A stretch of 64,000 nucleotides of DNA. Source: Cenococcum geophilum 1.58 (taxonomy: Eukaryota; Ascomycota; Dothideomycetes; Gloniales; Gloniaceae). Location of the stretch: assembly GCA_001692895.1 (NCBI GenBank), contig KV748186.1, positions 797,785 through 861,784 on the forward strand, read 5' to 3'. Within the stretch, counting starts at the first letter, position 1. Each line of letters opens with the position of its first letter. Position numbers and translations under genes: made by a program. The notes beneath the pieces are model-generated. The model saw nothing but the letters and a program-made list of their open reading frames with translations. It made no database searches and was not told the DNA's origin. Below, piece after piece: positions 33,752-45,947 of this stretch.

Positions 33752-34835
33752 ATGGCACAACCAGTGGTGCAGACGATCCATCGGGATCCGGCGTTGTTGT
33801 GAGTTTCGGTAGCCCTTCAAAATGTCGAAAATAGACTAATTGACGTGACAGCTATTGGATCCTTTTGCCCATCACGGTGGTTATGGTAAATCTGTCTAGC
33901 ATGCTGCAGAAGGTACCGTACTGATTGTGCGTCAAGATCCTCACTGGAATCCTTCGCCACTATGCCATGATCCTTCTCCAATCCGCACCGAAGAAGCAGA
34001 CTCTTCCTCAAATCCGACAGCAGCGCTCTCTAATGCGCGGAATCAATCTCCGTACAAACGCCAACGTGCTCTCGCCCTCATCCTTTCAGACCCGGAAAGC
34101 ATATATGGTGTCGGCGTACCAGGAGGGGAAATTTTTAGCGGATCCAGAGGCGAGAGGCAAACCCAGACCGAACCCGATGTCAGATCCAGCCATGATGGAG
34201 GGCATGATGGGTATGATGAAGGGAAATGTGGCCATGATGGTCCCGCAAACATTGATTATGGGATGGATAAACGCCTTCTTCTCAGGATTCGTCATCAGTA
34301 GGTCTCTCTTTTAATTTCACATTTCGATTAATTCATCTGGAGCTGTCCAAATGGCTGGCTGAAGATCTCCTGATCTCTCATGATCCGTACACAGCATCCG
34401 CTAATGCCACGATGATCGCCAGTGAAACTTCCCTTCCCGCTGACGCCACAGTTTAAATCCATGCTTCAATCTGGGGTCGGGACTCGCGACCTGGACGTCA
34501 GATGGGTGTCGAGTTTGTCTTGGTATTTCCTAACTCTGTTCGGGCTTCAACCCGTCTATAACTTTATCCTTGGCAGCAACAATTGTAAGTCAAGCCCAGC
34601 TCAGTTTCCGGGTCAGCCAAACTGCCTGTTGCGGCAGCGCTGACGACGTCGCGATGCAGCTGCAAGCCAAGTCACGCAACAGATGGCGCAAATGAACCCG
34701 GGTGCAGGTATGATGGGTCCAGAGCAGGACCCTGATAAGTTGTTCCTGAATGAGGCAGAGAACCTGGAAGTGATAGAGCACCAGTGGATACTGGAGGGGG
34801 TCGAGGACCGGTTACTGGCCAAGTTGAGCGTGTAG
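33752..34835 (+). CDS. EMC3: ER membrane protein complex subunit 3
   Basis: Five exons: 33752-33798, 33852-33885, 33937-34297, 34423-34584 and 34660-34835, all GT-AG with consistent phases; 259 aa. Family marks are the start MAQPVVQTIHRDPAL, the first membrane segment FYWILLPITVVMILTGILRH, then MSDPAMMEGMMGMMKGN and VPQTLIMGWINAFFSGFVI, KLPFPLTPQFKSMLQ and RWVSSLSWYFLTLFGLQPVY. EMC3 belongs to the Oxa1-like insertases and forms the membrane cavity of the EMC, which inserts tail-anchored and multi-span proteins into the ER. The protein is intact and of normal length. A 9-bp minisatellite begins about 110 bp after the stop. Confidence 0.93.
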
Positions 34836-36869
34836 ACGACAAGGGTAGGGATCATGGATAACTCCGGCGAGGGTGCGAATGGTGGAGTGTCACTATTAAA
34901 GTGGACCCTTAAGTCCTCCAAAGTGCAAAGCGACATGCTACAAGCATGGTGGGCATGGTGGGCATGGTGGGCATGGTGGGCATGGTGGGCATGGTGGGCG
35001 TGGTGGGCATTGCTCAATCTCTTTCATCCCGCGCTGTGGAATTGCAGCCACAGAGGTGCGGGCCGAAAATCAATTCTTATGACAGATCTTTGACAGCCCA
35101 GCGGCCCAGCGCTGTGGTTCTTCTCTTGTTCCAGCATGCCGGCGAGATCCATGGATGGATGCAAGGCAGACCGGGCGAGCGTGCCGCTGAGACAGGGCGA
35201 GTCGAGTCCTCCTCGACCAGCAGAGCCTCCGGGTACACACCACAGACCATGGCCCCCTTTACCGAGTCCCCCCGAGAGAGGTTCACTGCAGGGGCTTCTT
35301 GGGCGTCGGTGCCATGTGATGTGACCCCGGTTTGGTTTTCCCTGGCCCATCGCCCAGCGGCTGTCCCCGTCGCAGCGGCTGTCATGGTCCCCAAACCAAA
35401 CCCAAACATCTCGATTCAATACAAGAATGGGCATTGCGGCACAGCATCGCCCCCGGTATTGAACGCCAGAACGCCAGAACGCCAGGACGTCAGGACCCCC
35501 CCGGGAATCACGCAAACTGTGGCTCTCTAACAAGGGGCTGGCGACAACTCCGGGGAAGATGGCGAGCAGACAAGCGCTGGACGGGGGTTCTCGACCGTGT
35601 CACAGCACTACTGGCTCCTAAATCATTCCACTCCTTGCTTTCTTTCTCTTCTTTATCGGCGAGTGGCACGCCCTTTTGGTGTTGTGGTTGTGGTGCTGTC
35701 CATTCCTGCTCACCGATCAGGTGCTCTGCCCTGAATTGCTGCCTGAATCGAGTGATTTCAGTCGCCTTCTTTTGGACGACGACTCTTCCCATCCTCCAAT
35801 CAATTGTCTACACGGCCCTCCTTACCATCTATCTCTGCCATCCCTCCTGATTATTCATCGCTTCAGGATCAAACAGGGCTGCTAGGCTTACCTTTTCGAA
35901 CCGTTGTTTTTTCGGCCGCTGTCGCCTTTTTATGCCCCGATGCACTCCGGAGCAATAATAGATTCCTTCCATGCGTTGCCGCTCATGGGGTCCTTCTGGC
36001 AAGTAGGTATTCGCTTCCCCATGATCGTCAATTCAGCCCCCACCGTTTCCATCACTTGGTGACGCTAAGGAGGAAGCCAGAACCATATCAGCCGCGCTTT
36101 AACAACCATGGTCGAATGCGAACCGCCCTCGGGGTCATAGCCCCCGGGGTCGGGGCAAGCCCTGAGGGCTTAGTCTGCAGATATTGGTAAAGATCTACTA
36201 GAACAGCTTGGCCTACATTTTCCTTTTCCCGCCCTCCTTTTTGCTACTTTTCCCCATACGATCACGCATTCGAAATGCCCAGCCCACATATTGCTCAAGC
36301 GTGGCTTGCCAGCTGGCTTAGACCCCTAGCACTCCACCGGTGAGTCGATGCAGGGGCCGCGACTGGTCTCCCCTTGGCGAGATACTTGCGGCTCTTCTGA
36401 GTGAAGCATCATAAATGCTCTTTGAGCTAGATGTCTGCAATGCAGGACTGTCAGCTCAACGGGCGGTGCAATTTTGCAATCCCAGTTTCACCTTGTGTTT
36501 GCCCTTCGAGGAGCCTACCGACCAACAGTATCAGTGCTTCGCCTCCTTGTTTCAAGCCCTCTTCCATATCATCGTTATTTTACACCCATAGGTGCATACT
36601 CACCCTTTGTCTTAATTCTTAAGCCGCCGTTGCTGCCTGTGTTGGGCCTAAATCAATCCAGCAGCGGATGTATGTTATATTCAGTAATTCATATGTTCTA
36701 CTCTTTGCTCATGCTCCGGAAAGATACCTACTCCTAGACCTCTTGTTTCGCGTGCCGGTTCAATTCGACCGATCTTACGTTTCACAGCCACACAGTTTCG
36801 GGCGCATCTCTCGCCGCTGCAGCACCAGCTTCTTGCTAGAGCATTTCCCCTTTAGTACAATTATTTAAA
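34836..36869. other. Intergenic / long leader of the fourth C2H2 gene
   Basis: About 2 kb with a GCATGGTGG minisatellite at 34944-35006 and a short GAACGCCA repeat near 35460. CT-rich stretches near 35630-35660 and several short upstream ATGs suggest a long promoter and 5' leader. No other gene is recognised. Confidence 0.5.
34944..35006. repeat. 9-bp tandem repeat, 7 units
   Basis: Seven head-to-tail units of GCATGGTGG, the last with one change (GCGTGGTGG). It is non-coding and lies downstream of EMC3. Confidence 0.9.
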
Positions 36870-38531
36870 ATGGAGAGCTTCCAAGTATTCACCGACATCC
36901 CACACATTCCCATTGCTCACGATGGGCCTTTGAACTCTGGCTTCGGCTGGCCCGCATTCGGAGGAGACCTCAATCAGATGAACTACTCTCGCCAGCCTAC
37001 GACCAAGCTAGTTACTGTTTTTGGGCAAGAAATTCCCATTGACAATAGCAACACTCAAGACATGTCGAGCATGCAGCGTTTCCTTCATGGGCCCGAACGA
37101 CCACCGTTCGCATACCTCCCTACCGACCGTGGCAGATCTTGTGGAAACCCACTCCAGAATCGACACCTGGACTACAACCAGTCGTACGAGGCACAATCAC
37201 CTTGGCCTGTCCTTAATGAATACCCACGGCAGTGCTCGCCAGATGAGACTATACTGTCGGCTTCAACCACCAGCTGGAGTGCGAGTCCGCGCGACGAGCT
37301 GCGTTCCTCGAGCATGTATGCACCATACTCGGCGAGAAGTCCCTCGGAGTTCGACCAGCATAGACTGTCTTATCCTGAGCAATCCAATATTACTTCATTC
37401 CCAGGTGAATTGCCTTCTGGAGGCGGTTCTTGCGCACTTCGAGAGATTCAGTTTTCTCCTGACGAGGAGCCCGAGCAGTCCGTTGAAGAATACGAACGGC
37501 CCGACATGAAGACTGAATACGGCTACGAGCAAGAAGGCGACTGCAAGATGGAAGTAGACAGTGACAACTACCCTGACCACGACGATACAGGACTGGACAA
37601 TTCTCTCAGAGAAGCTGAGTCCGTCCACCCAGTTTCCTGCGACGATGATGCATCCGACCCCGAATACCAGCCAGTATCAACATCATCCCAAACGACGAGA
37701 AGAAGCAGGCGCCGTACATCGAATTCTAGCAACAGTTCAGGCAACAGGAACACACATAAACGCGGTCTCCATGGACGCAAAACCTCCAGTGCTTCCAGTG
37801 CTTCCAACTCTCATAAAGTCAACAAGAAGACTCGTTCCAGCGCCAGTGCGTCCTCAGGCAACGGGAACAACTCCAACGCAGCACGCCCCTTCCCTTGCCC
37901 TCTAGCTCGCTACTCATGCCCATCAACCTTTGCCTCTAAGAATGAATGGAAACGACATGTCAGCACTCAGCATATCCGACTGGGATTCTGGCGCTGTGAC
38001 TTGTGCCCAACTACGGTCGATAGCAACAATGCCACAACAGTATATTTCAACGATTTCAACCGCAAGGATCTGTTCACCCAACATCTGCGCCGCATGCACG
38101 CTGCTCCAGCTCATCAAGCAGCTGGACGGTCCAGCCGCGAATACCCGGTGACGGAAGAGAGCCTCTCCGAGCACCAAGCACGCTGCTACAAGCAAGTTCG
38201 CTCAGCCCCGCCTCAATCCACTTGCTTGTTCTGCAACCGCACGTTCAGCGGACCCGGCAGCTGGGACGAGCGCATGGAGCACGTGGGCCGTCACTTGGAG
38301 AAGGAGCGGAAGGCAGGCGGTGCGCCGGTTGACATCAATGATTGGCAAGAGGATGAGGTGCTTAAGGACTGGCTTATCTCTGAAGGCCTGGTTGAGGCGG
38401 ACAGGAGTGGCAGCTGGAGACTGGGAGATGGAAGGCTTCGACGAGAGGCTGACGATGACGACGATGATGAAGATGCAGAAGATGAGGATGATGAAAAAAT
38501 AAACCTTCGACGCATCAAGCTCGAAGCTTAA
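36870..38531 (+). CDS. C2H2 zinc-finger transcription factor, single exon
   Basis: 553 aa from MESFQVFTDIPHIPIAHDGP. The first 320 residues are mainly disordered and acidic, with Ser-rich runs (SNSSNSSGN, SSASSASNS). The fingers are FPCPLARYSCPSTFASKNEW...RHVSTQH, then W-R-CDLCPTT...FNDFNRKDLFTQHLRRMH, and CLFCNRTFSGPGSWDERMEH...RH. The end is strongly acidic (DDDDDDEDAEDEDDE). The arrangement finger - about 9 residues - W-x-C - ...H-x3-4-H - separated C-x2-C finger is the one found in the C2H2 genes at 19391-22222 and 23677-27720. A nuclear regulator is likely; the target is unknown. Confidence 0.85.
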   Translation: MESFQVFTDIPHIPIAHDGPLNSGFGWPAFGGDLNQMNYSRQPTTKLVTVFGQEIPIDNSNTQDMSSMQRFLHGPERPPFAYLPTDRGRSCGNPLQNRHLDYNQSYEAQSPWPVLNEYPRQCSPDETILSASTTSWSASPRDELRSSSMYAPYSARSPSEFDQHRLSYPEQSNITSFPGELPSGGGSCALREIQFSPDEEPEQSVEEYERPDMKTEYGYEQEGDCKMEVDSDNYPDHDDTGLDNSLREAESVHPVSCDDDASDPEYQPVSTSSQTTRRSRRRTSNSSNSSGNRNTHKRGLHGRKTSSASSASNSHKVNKKTRSSASASSGNGNNSNAARPFPCPLARYSCPSTFASKNEWKRHVSTQHIRLGFWRCDLCPTTVDSNNATTVYFNDFNRKDLFTQHLRRMHAAPAHQAAGRSSREYPVTEESLSEHQARCYKQVRSAPPQSTCLFCNRTFSGPGSWDERMEHVGRHLEKERKAGGAPVDINDWQEDEVLKDWLISEGLVEADRSGSWRLGDGRLRREADDDDDDEDAEDEDDEKINLRRIKLEA

Positions 38532-40491
38532 AAGAGTAATTTATAGTGGAACCTCCTCTACGTTGGATATATTTTGGGTTGGGAAAGGGGCATGAAAGGC
38601 ACAGTGGGTTCACGAATGTCCAGGCAACGGCTATGAGTTTGTGCTATAATCATATTCAGAGCTATATTTTCTTCGTCTTTCTTTTGTTGGAGAACGCACA
38701 AAATTCAAAATACAAAAAGACGCCTCTTGTAGTGGGGTTCCTGGTTCCTGTTTTTTGCGTCAGACAATCTTACGGACTGAAGTTTAGCTGGACTCTATAG
38801 ACTTGTGTGAATCATTCATGACCTGCTGGAATAGTGTTACTCGTTGCAGCGAACATGAATATCTGCGAACCTGTCAAGCCAGATCAAGTGAAGTGCATGT
38901 CCAAAGAGCAACACAGCCCTCAGCATCAGCCCCCACCGAATGTCCCTTGCCAACTGCGCCCCAGCCAAGGCCAGCCACGGCACACTCAACCACACCCTCA
39001 CCACAGACTCACGCACAGTCTGCACCTGACTCTTTCAATGAAAGGAGCCATACATAAACGACTAGCCAAGCACCGGGACTCCTCCCCCACCCGTTTCGGG
39101 CCGGGATAGCACATGTACGCCTTGACGTGAAGGTCGGGCTAGAAGTTCAAGTTCAAATTCAAATTGATGTCGAGGTTGGCCTTGATCGTGGCTTGGCTTG
39201 GGCTTGATCTTGAAGCTTGTAGGGGTGCAGGACCAAAACCCCCGTCGAAGGCCAGCACGCACGCATCACGACGCACGTACGCAGCATGGGTGCTTCGGCC
39301 GGCTTCTCAAAAGCTTCTGTGCAGTAGCTTCGTTCACAGCGCCGATACCTTTTGCCTTTTCTTCTTCGCCGCTAGACCTAAGAATCTGAGGGCATCTGCA
39401 AGCCCCTAAGTTAAATTTACGCCCGGCGCAACCGCCAGCCGGCTCGCAGCCAGATGCCTCAAGAAGCCCCAAAACAGCCCCAACCTCATTCGTTAGCCGT
39501 TCACGTTCTGTACCTGTGCATTGCATTACGCGCTCCGGGCTTTTAAGAGTGAAAAGCGCCCCATTCTCCCACGCCAAAAACAAATCAAAAAGGGACCCCA
39601 GGACTTGAATGGCCATCCAAACACCACCCTTGGGCGAGGAGCGTCATTCAGCGAGCCACGTAACCGCGCGTTATCATTTTCTGTGCCTGAGGCTGCCTTT
39701 CTACGTCTGCTAGGCATCAATGCGGCTGAGACACGCCTCATCTCCGCACCACGGCGCGTCCAATAACGCGTCGATCATGGACACCGTCAGTCGAGGCATG
39801 CATCTGCTGCCATATGATTCGCAGGACAACGGGGCGCACGGATGAGGGAATTTCATTATAAAGATTATCAGCATTAATCGCAGCAGCAGACCGGGGTTTT
39901 TGGTTGTGCTGATAGTGGTGGTGGTGGGAGTGGTAGTAGCGGGAGAGCCTCCGGGATGACAGGATGACAGGCAGTTCGGCGCGTGCACGGGCGACTGAGC
40001 ACTACCTGGGGTATTCCGTCGCACTACCCGCGCCGCTTGCACGTCTTGCGCAGCGAACATGCCGGTAGGTTTTGGGCCTTTCTTGCTTCCTTCCTATCCT
40101 TACGCTTGTCTCTTCTGCTCTCTTGCTCCTCGGTTAATGCACCTGCATCCACTGCTTCCACCGCATCCACTTACATCTACCTTATCCATCACACATATCT
40201 TTATTAACTTTACATCCCACCCGCGCAGATATCACGGAGCACGGAGCGCCAACAAGGCAACTGCTCATCCCTACCGAAAAAATAAAACGAGATAAATTCT
40301 CCTTCCTATCCTCAGACAGACTAGTTTCCGTTTCGCCTTGAGTAATTCCCACCAACGCTCGCACCCAAAGCGATCCTTCCTAATCCACTCCTCCCGCCTC
40401 CCGTCTCCCCGTCCCCGCCATCCCGACACCTGGGGCGCTCGTCGCCAGCGCCCACCTGCTCAATTGGCCTCCAAGTGCAGCGGTCTCGCTT

Positions 40492-40935
40492 AAGCTTGCA
40501 AGGCGGGATCGTCGGCCGTCTCGGCTCCCTCAAGGCGGAAACCTTATCTCAATGGCCTTGTTTCATTTCACCACCTCGTCGCCCAATCCCCTCTCTCTTG
40601 CCTCTTTTGCCTTGAGGCTGAACGTCGCCATTCGTCGCGCTACCCACCAGAAACCACCACGACGCAACGCCAGCCAGCAGAGAGTCACGATCCCAGATTC
40701 CCGCCTCCCTACCAATCTGCGCCGGCGCTACCCCACTTCCCGACCGATCAGCCCGCCGTCGCCCTATCGCGTGCCCAACGGTCGACGGCCGGTACGCCCG
40801 CGGTAGCCGCATCGGACGCCTTGCAGCAACGGCGGCTTGCGTGCGCTGGTTTCCAGTCGTTTTGGAGAAATGAGGCTTTGACCGGTTTTGCTGCTGAATT
40901 GCTCTCCACGCCTAGCTGCTTGTACTTCGCCGACC

Positions 40936-40974
<39 letters not shown>

Positions 40975-41060
40975 ATGACCCTGACAGGTTTGATCCCGCT
41001 TGGGCGAGGCCGAAAGGCTTCCCAGGATCGATTGCCCTCCCCCACCCGCGGGGTGCCTAA
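40492..41060 (+). other. Open frame without ATG, GC-rich; possible exon or leader
   Basis: The frame opens after TAA 40489-40491 and stays open to a TAA near 41060, with protein-like composition at first (RRKPYLNGLVSF, YPPETTTTQRQPAESHDPRF, PPPYQSAPALPHFPTDQPAV), then a poly-Cys run from the CTG repeat. It has no ATG and no recognised domain. It may be an internal exon of an unseen gene or just a GC-rich leader. Confidence 0.2.
40937..40974. repeat. CTG trinucleotide repeat, about 12 units
   Basis: An uninterrupted CTG run. It reads as poly-Ala, poly-Cys or poly-Leu depending on frame; no gene was assigned. Confidence 0.9.
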
Positions 41061-42910
41061 TCGCTTGGGGTGTCTAAAAGAGCAGTCGAGTCCCGATGCA
41101 GTGACCGCGCGCATGCTTGTGCTTGAGTGAGGAGATTGTGCAACGGGGCGTGGTGAGAGGTAAGGAGAGGTGGTGGATAGGGGTCGTGGGTCGTGGAGTC
41201 GCAGGTGTCGGTGATGGGATAGGTGAGTGTCCCCCGTTTTTTAGTGAGATTGGTGAAGGTCAGTTCGTTTCTACTCAGTCTTTCAGTCTCTCGAGTGCCC
41301 CTTTTCTCTCCAGCAGAATTCTCACTCCCCTGTCCAAGCATGTCTTTCCAAGCTCGGGATGCAGGATTCATCTCATGGACCAACATATCGTTCAAACACC
41401 AAATGCCTTCAAAAGCCCCTAACCGCAGTTTTAAACATGTACCTCCATTCTTGCCTATTATAACGCCAGCATTCATGAGCTGTGCTGGTCACCAGAGTAT
41501 TATAATTCCTCACACGCACCATCAAAGGGTGTGGTTGCTTTACCCATTAACCTCAAGCTTCACCTACGCAGCTATGTTTCTCTTCTCTGCAACGCTCTTC
41601 TCCCTCCCAACGCCGCCATCATGAAAAAGTCCCATCTCCCGCTATCCCATCCAACCTCCCCGCTAGACCACCGCATAGCAACCAGCTCATACTCGTATTC
41701 TAGCCATCAAACTGGTCTCACAGCCCCATTTTTCCACCTTGTAATTACAAGCAATAAGCAGAAGTCCCACCGCACCCGTACCATCGTGCATACCGTAAGT
41801 CCATTTAGCTAACCCCATCTCAGCTTCTGCCGGATGCGGGATTGCGAAAGGCACCCTTTACTCTATCGCCCGTTTCTAGTTTTTTCGAAGAACCGACATC
41901 CAGGGTTATAGAGGAAAAAAAGGAACATACGGCTCCAGGGCTCAGAAGCAGCTTTATACCAAGGAATGCCTTCCCGTGCGATCTCCCCAAGGAAAAATCA
42001 TTTCGGTGCGAAACGAATGCAACAACTAGAAAAACTAGACCGAACCTATCATCGCAGCCAGGAGAGCAGCGGCGGTGGAAGCGCGAGAGTCCCCCTTCCT
42101 AAGCCAAGAGCGAGGGTTACGCCGAAGGGGTTTTCAGGAGGATGTTTACGGGCTGCCTGCTCTGTGATTATATCTTCATTCCGCTGGTCCAGTCCAGCTC
42201 GTCAAAGTTAGATTCAAAGAAAGCAGTTTGATTTTCTATGAATCGGGTTCCCTGCAAGATCACCTTTCTTTTACTGCAAATGGCAAACGTTTTTTCCTCG
42301 GTGCAAACCTGCAGATAACCCCTGAGACATCGGTCCGCTCCGTGATGTGGACCACTAGTGTCCTGAGGGATGAGTGGCACAGTTGGCAATCTCTTACGTA
42401 TCAAACACAGTCCCCGCACGAAGCACAATTAACGCAATACTCCAATTCGGATTAAGCCCCAGTGGCCCTTCAAAGAGCTCTAGCGACCCAGACTTGCCCT
42501 GCAGCCATGCGCACACCGAGCTACCCAGCATCCGGAAGCTATCTTGATCCCTAAAGCACAAGCCTAAGCATATAGCCAGACAGCAGAGCTACGCCCACCA
42601 CACCTCTCTAGTCACTAGAACAACACGCATACAACAATATATTCCAGTAACCCTCCTCTCCAGCTGAGTAGTTACCATCCCCGCAAGTCCCAGCACCCGA
42701 AACCCAAAAAAATCGAGGACAGCAAAACGGCCCAGTCTAGTCGCCCTACCCAATCCAGCATAAGAAAAGTTCTACAGAGACACTCACCCTAAGACCGCTT
42801 TCCCTCCCCGTCCTCCCAGCCCTCAAAAACCCCATCCACGCACCATCAAGCAAACTAGCCCCATCCCCTCCGTCTCCAACCCCTGAATCCCCACTCTAGA
42901 CCCCAACCCC

Positions 42911-45261
42911 CTAAACATGCCTCCAACTCCCCACTACCGGCCTTCCCTCACTCCTCTGGCTCCTCTCATCCCTCCCTCTCACAAGCAGCGTAACCGTCCG
43001 ACGCTCCTTCACAAACGCAGCCGGGCGTCCGCACTCGTCCATGCCGCGATACCCCTGCACGCCCACGACTTCGCGTTCCGCGTCGCGCGGTGGGTAAGCG
43101 GTGCGATCCCAGTCCCGGCCCCAACCCCAGTCGCGACCCCGCTCCAGCTCCTGATCCCTACTCCGCTCTTGATCCAGATCCCGATCCCGATCCCTGCTCC
43201 GCTCCCTGCCAGCATCACGAGCCAGCATCACCGGTGGCGGCGGCGGCGGCGGTGGTGGTGGTGGTGGAGTTGGTGCAGCAGGATCCGGCGTGCCACACCC
43301 GCGACTCTTCGGCCGGCCGCGGGAAGCGGGCGAGGGGTCGCGGATGCGCAAGCTGTCGAGGTGCGGGGCGAGGTCGTGCGGGTCCGGGGCGAGGGCGTAC
43401 GCGTTGCCGGCACGGCTTGCGTAGTACGAGGGTTCTGGCGGCGGTTGGTAGTAGTTGTAGTCTTGGAGGCGGCCTGGTGGGAGGAGGGTTGTTAGGCGTC
43501 AGTGGGATGCGGTTTGGAAGTGGCGTTTGTGGGTTTTTGGTGGTGGTGGGATGCTTGGGTTTTGGGGGAAAGAGGTGAGGGGTTGAGAGCTTACTTGGAG
43601 GCGGGTCGGCCCTGCTGTCTCCTCCACTGCAGTGGCCGTCGCCGCCGTGGTGATGGCCGTCGCGCGAGCGGGACTTCCAGAACTCGGTGCTGGTTTTGGT
43701 GGCTGAGTGACGCTTCGACGTAACAGGATCGACTACGAACTGAACTCGTGGGCCCCCAACTTCCACAGCCGTGCTCTCGGCACTGCGACGTGCTCGAGGG
43801 AGGCGAGAGGTGTCTGGACTGGGGTAACGAGTACGGCTCGGCGACCTCAAGATGCTACGAGGTCGGGACTGGGACTTGCCGGGAGCGCTCAAGCGGCGTA
43901 AAGCGGACGGTGGGGAGTTGAAAGGGGAATGGTGGTTGACGAACGCTCTCTGGTCCGGGAGAACGGTTCGGCCGTGACGGAAAGGCATAGGGTGAGAGGC
44001 TATGCGTCGCTTTGCACCAACACGCCCTCGCTCGGCGTTGAGCTTGTCATAGAATCCAGGAGGATACTCCACAGGAGACAGGCTCCGAGCTCGCGGTACT
44101 GGGGACACAAATTCTACTCGAGGCGAAGGAGGTTCATTTCTCTTGATATGACGGGTGGTCCTCTTGTGGGTGACTTCTCTTGGAGTGGGAGGAGGGCTTT
44201 CTGAAGAAGATCGTAAGGCTATTCTTGTACGACTCAGCGATTTTGGACGGTGACCCCGGCTTAAAGAGCGGACACGTCTCGTAGTAATATCCTCTGAGCT
44301 GCTAGACCTACTCCTACCTCTTCCTTCGTCGCCCCCGGCACTCGTTGTTCGGATGTGGAGGGATCGATCAACGGGTTCTAGTTTACGACGACGATGAATG
44401 ATTGTTGTCTGATGAACTACTTCAGCGCCCTTGTCATCCTTATCATGACCTTTCTTGCGGCATTCCGCGCACACACCTTTGATCGTACCCTTTCCAAGGA
44501 TGACGGGATGGTGGTGGTGGAATGCCCTAGAACGAGGCTTACCACATACCACACACGTATGACAGAGTAGGGCTGGGATTGGGTACGTTTGTGGCAGTGG
44601 ATACTGAAGGTATGGATCGTGAGGCTGGTACGTTGAGTATCTGCCAACTCCTTCTGTCGTTCTGGTCTGTAAAATCGCCCTTAACTCTGAGTGCGATGTT
44701 GCTGGGGATGACCGGGATCGCCTAGGTGAATAGCGGTATCCGGGACCAGAATGTCTGGCTGACGAGTCCACCACTTGCAACTGATTCGGGTGATATGGAT
44801 TTTCATAACGGTAACCGACTCTATAGGTTGTGTTTGTGGTTTGAGGGTAAGTTCGAGGCAAGGAGACGTAACCTTGTGTCGCTGAGACTGGGCAAATACT
44901 GGACCTATTCATGTTTGAGGTGTCAAATAGCGCTCCAATAAGACTTTAAAGAGATATATTCTCCGCTTCTTTTTCTTCTGACGTCTATGTATAGATGGTA
45001 CTGACCGAGACCGTGAAGGTGGCATTGGCGCCGGAGGTGGAGACCGTTCTGCTTGTCCTGGAATATCAATTAGAGGGCCTGTGGGAGGTCCCGAAGGCGG
45101 CGCACCACAGGGAGGTGGCGGTGTGCTATAGGATTAAGATCAGCATATGAATGAGCTCAATTGAGGTAGCTAAGTAGTTCTTACACAGGATAGTAATGTT
45201 GTTGGCCGTTTGCCGCTGAGTACGCTGCATAGTAAGCATGATTGTAAGCGTTGTTTGACAT
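42911..45261 (-). CDS. Arg/Ser-rich protein with a paired-Cys motif and poly-Pro tract
   Basis: Four exons: 45261-45185, 45125-45006, 44904-43595 and 43473-42911, with GT-AG introns of 59, 101 and 121 bp whose phases fit; 689 aa. The start is MSNNAYNHAYYAAYSAANGQ. A possible zinc-binding site is CHTCVVCGKPRSRAFHHHHP followed by GVCAECRKKG, i.e. two Cys pairs around a His run. Next come RS-type stretches (GRGRSRSSSSEDI, RSLSRGHRPKSLSRTRIA), then HLDSLRIRDPSPASRGR, a run of twelve Pro, and Arg/Asp dipeptides (RERSRDRDRDLDQERSRDQE). The composition is like RNA-processing or scaffold proteins, but no known domain is recognised and the function is open. The last exon is in a different frame from the one that continues exon 3 through the intron. 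Confidence 0.75.
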
Positions 45262-45947
45262 GATTCAATTACGGCGCAGTCGTCAAACCTCTAGAAGAAT
45301 ATGAAATTGGAGCTTGAGAAAGAAAAGTGCCGAACAGATCTAAGAGGGATGGAGCTGGATGAAGCCGGATGAAGCTAGATGAGTAGACAGGATGGCTAAG
45401 ATGTTAGGTTAAAGGATAGGGTCAACCTAAAAGGGAAGTTGCGCGACAACGATGTTGAGCGAATAGCCGATCGAACATGTAGAAGAGGCTGATAGGATTG
45501 AGAGGAAGGAAAAGATGGGAAAGGTTGAAGGTTGGAATTCTACAGGGGGAGAGCCTTCAGCAATTAGAGGGTGAATGAAATAACAGAGATCACGCATTCA
45601 AGTGTTCTTCCACCGTGACTCTCAAAGAACGAGATTTGGGACTAAGGGTCATCTAAGACAGCCAAACAGGGACCAAAGGAATTCCTTGCGCATGTCTATC
45701 TGAACTTCTCGGCGGGTTCCGAGACAGGCAATCGACGAAAGGACCACTTGTCGTGCAACAATCAGAAGATCAGAGTGAAGCCAACTAACCGCGGGGTCCC
45801 AAAAGCGGCACCAGTCACGCATCGCACACCGTACAGGAAGCTATCATCTTTTATTCCCAAAACGCCTCCCATGCCCACCAGCATGTTGTTACAATCCCAA
45901 AATTTCTACAGCAGACGCATCTGTCATCTGCTCATATAGCCAATAAA
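45262..45947. promoter_or_regulatory. Promoter of the Arg/Ser-rich gene / 3' flank of STT3
   Basis: About 690 bp between two minus-strand genes. I see no specific site. Confidence 0.4.

Larger units (their letters stand above)
38532..42910. other. 4.4 kb between convergent genes, little recognised
   Basis: This is unusually long for a region between convergent genes. It has a GC-rich part (about 40300-41100) with a CTG repeat and an open frame lacking ATG (listed separately). No domain, tRNA or transposon end is recognised elsewhere. An unseen intron-rich or non-coding gene is possible. Confidence 0.4.

Noticed and set aside
34944-35006. Regular 9-bp repeats that could suggest a CRISPR-like or coding repeat array
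   Set aside because: Units are contiguous with no spacers and the frames through them are not part of a gene; a simple minisatellite.
40821-41060. Poly-Cys protein from the CTG repeat
   Set aside because: A run of twelve Cys is not credible protein sequence; the frame has no ATG and follows a simple repeat.
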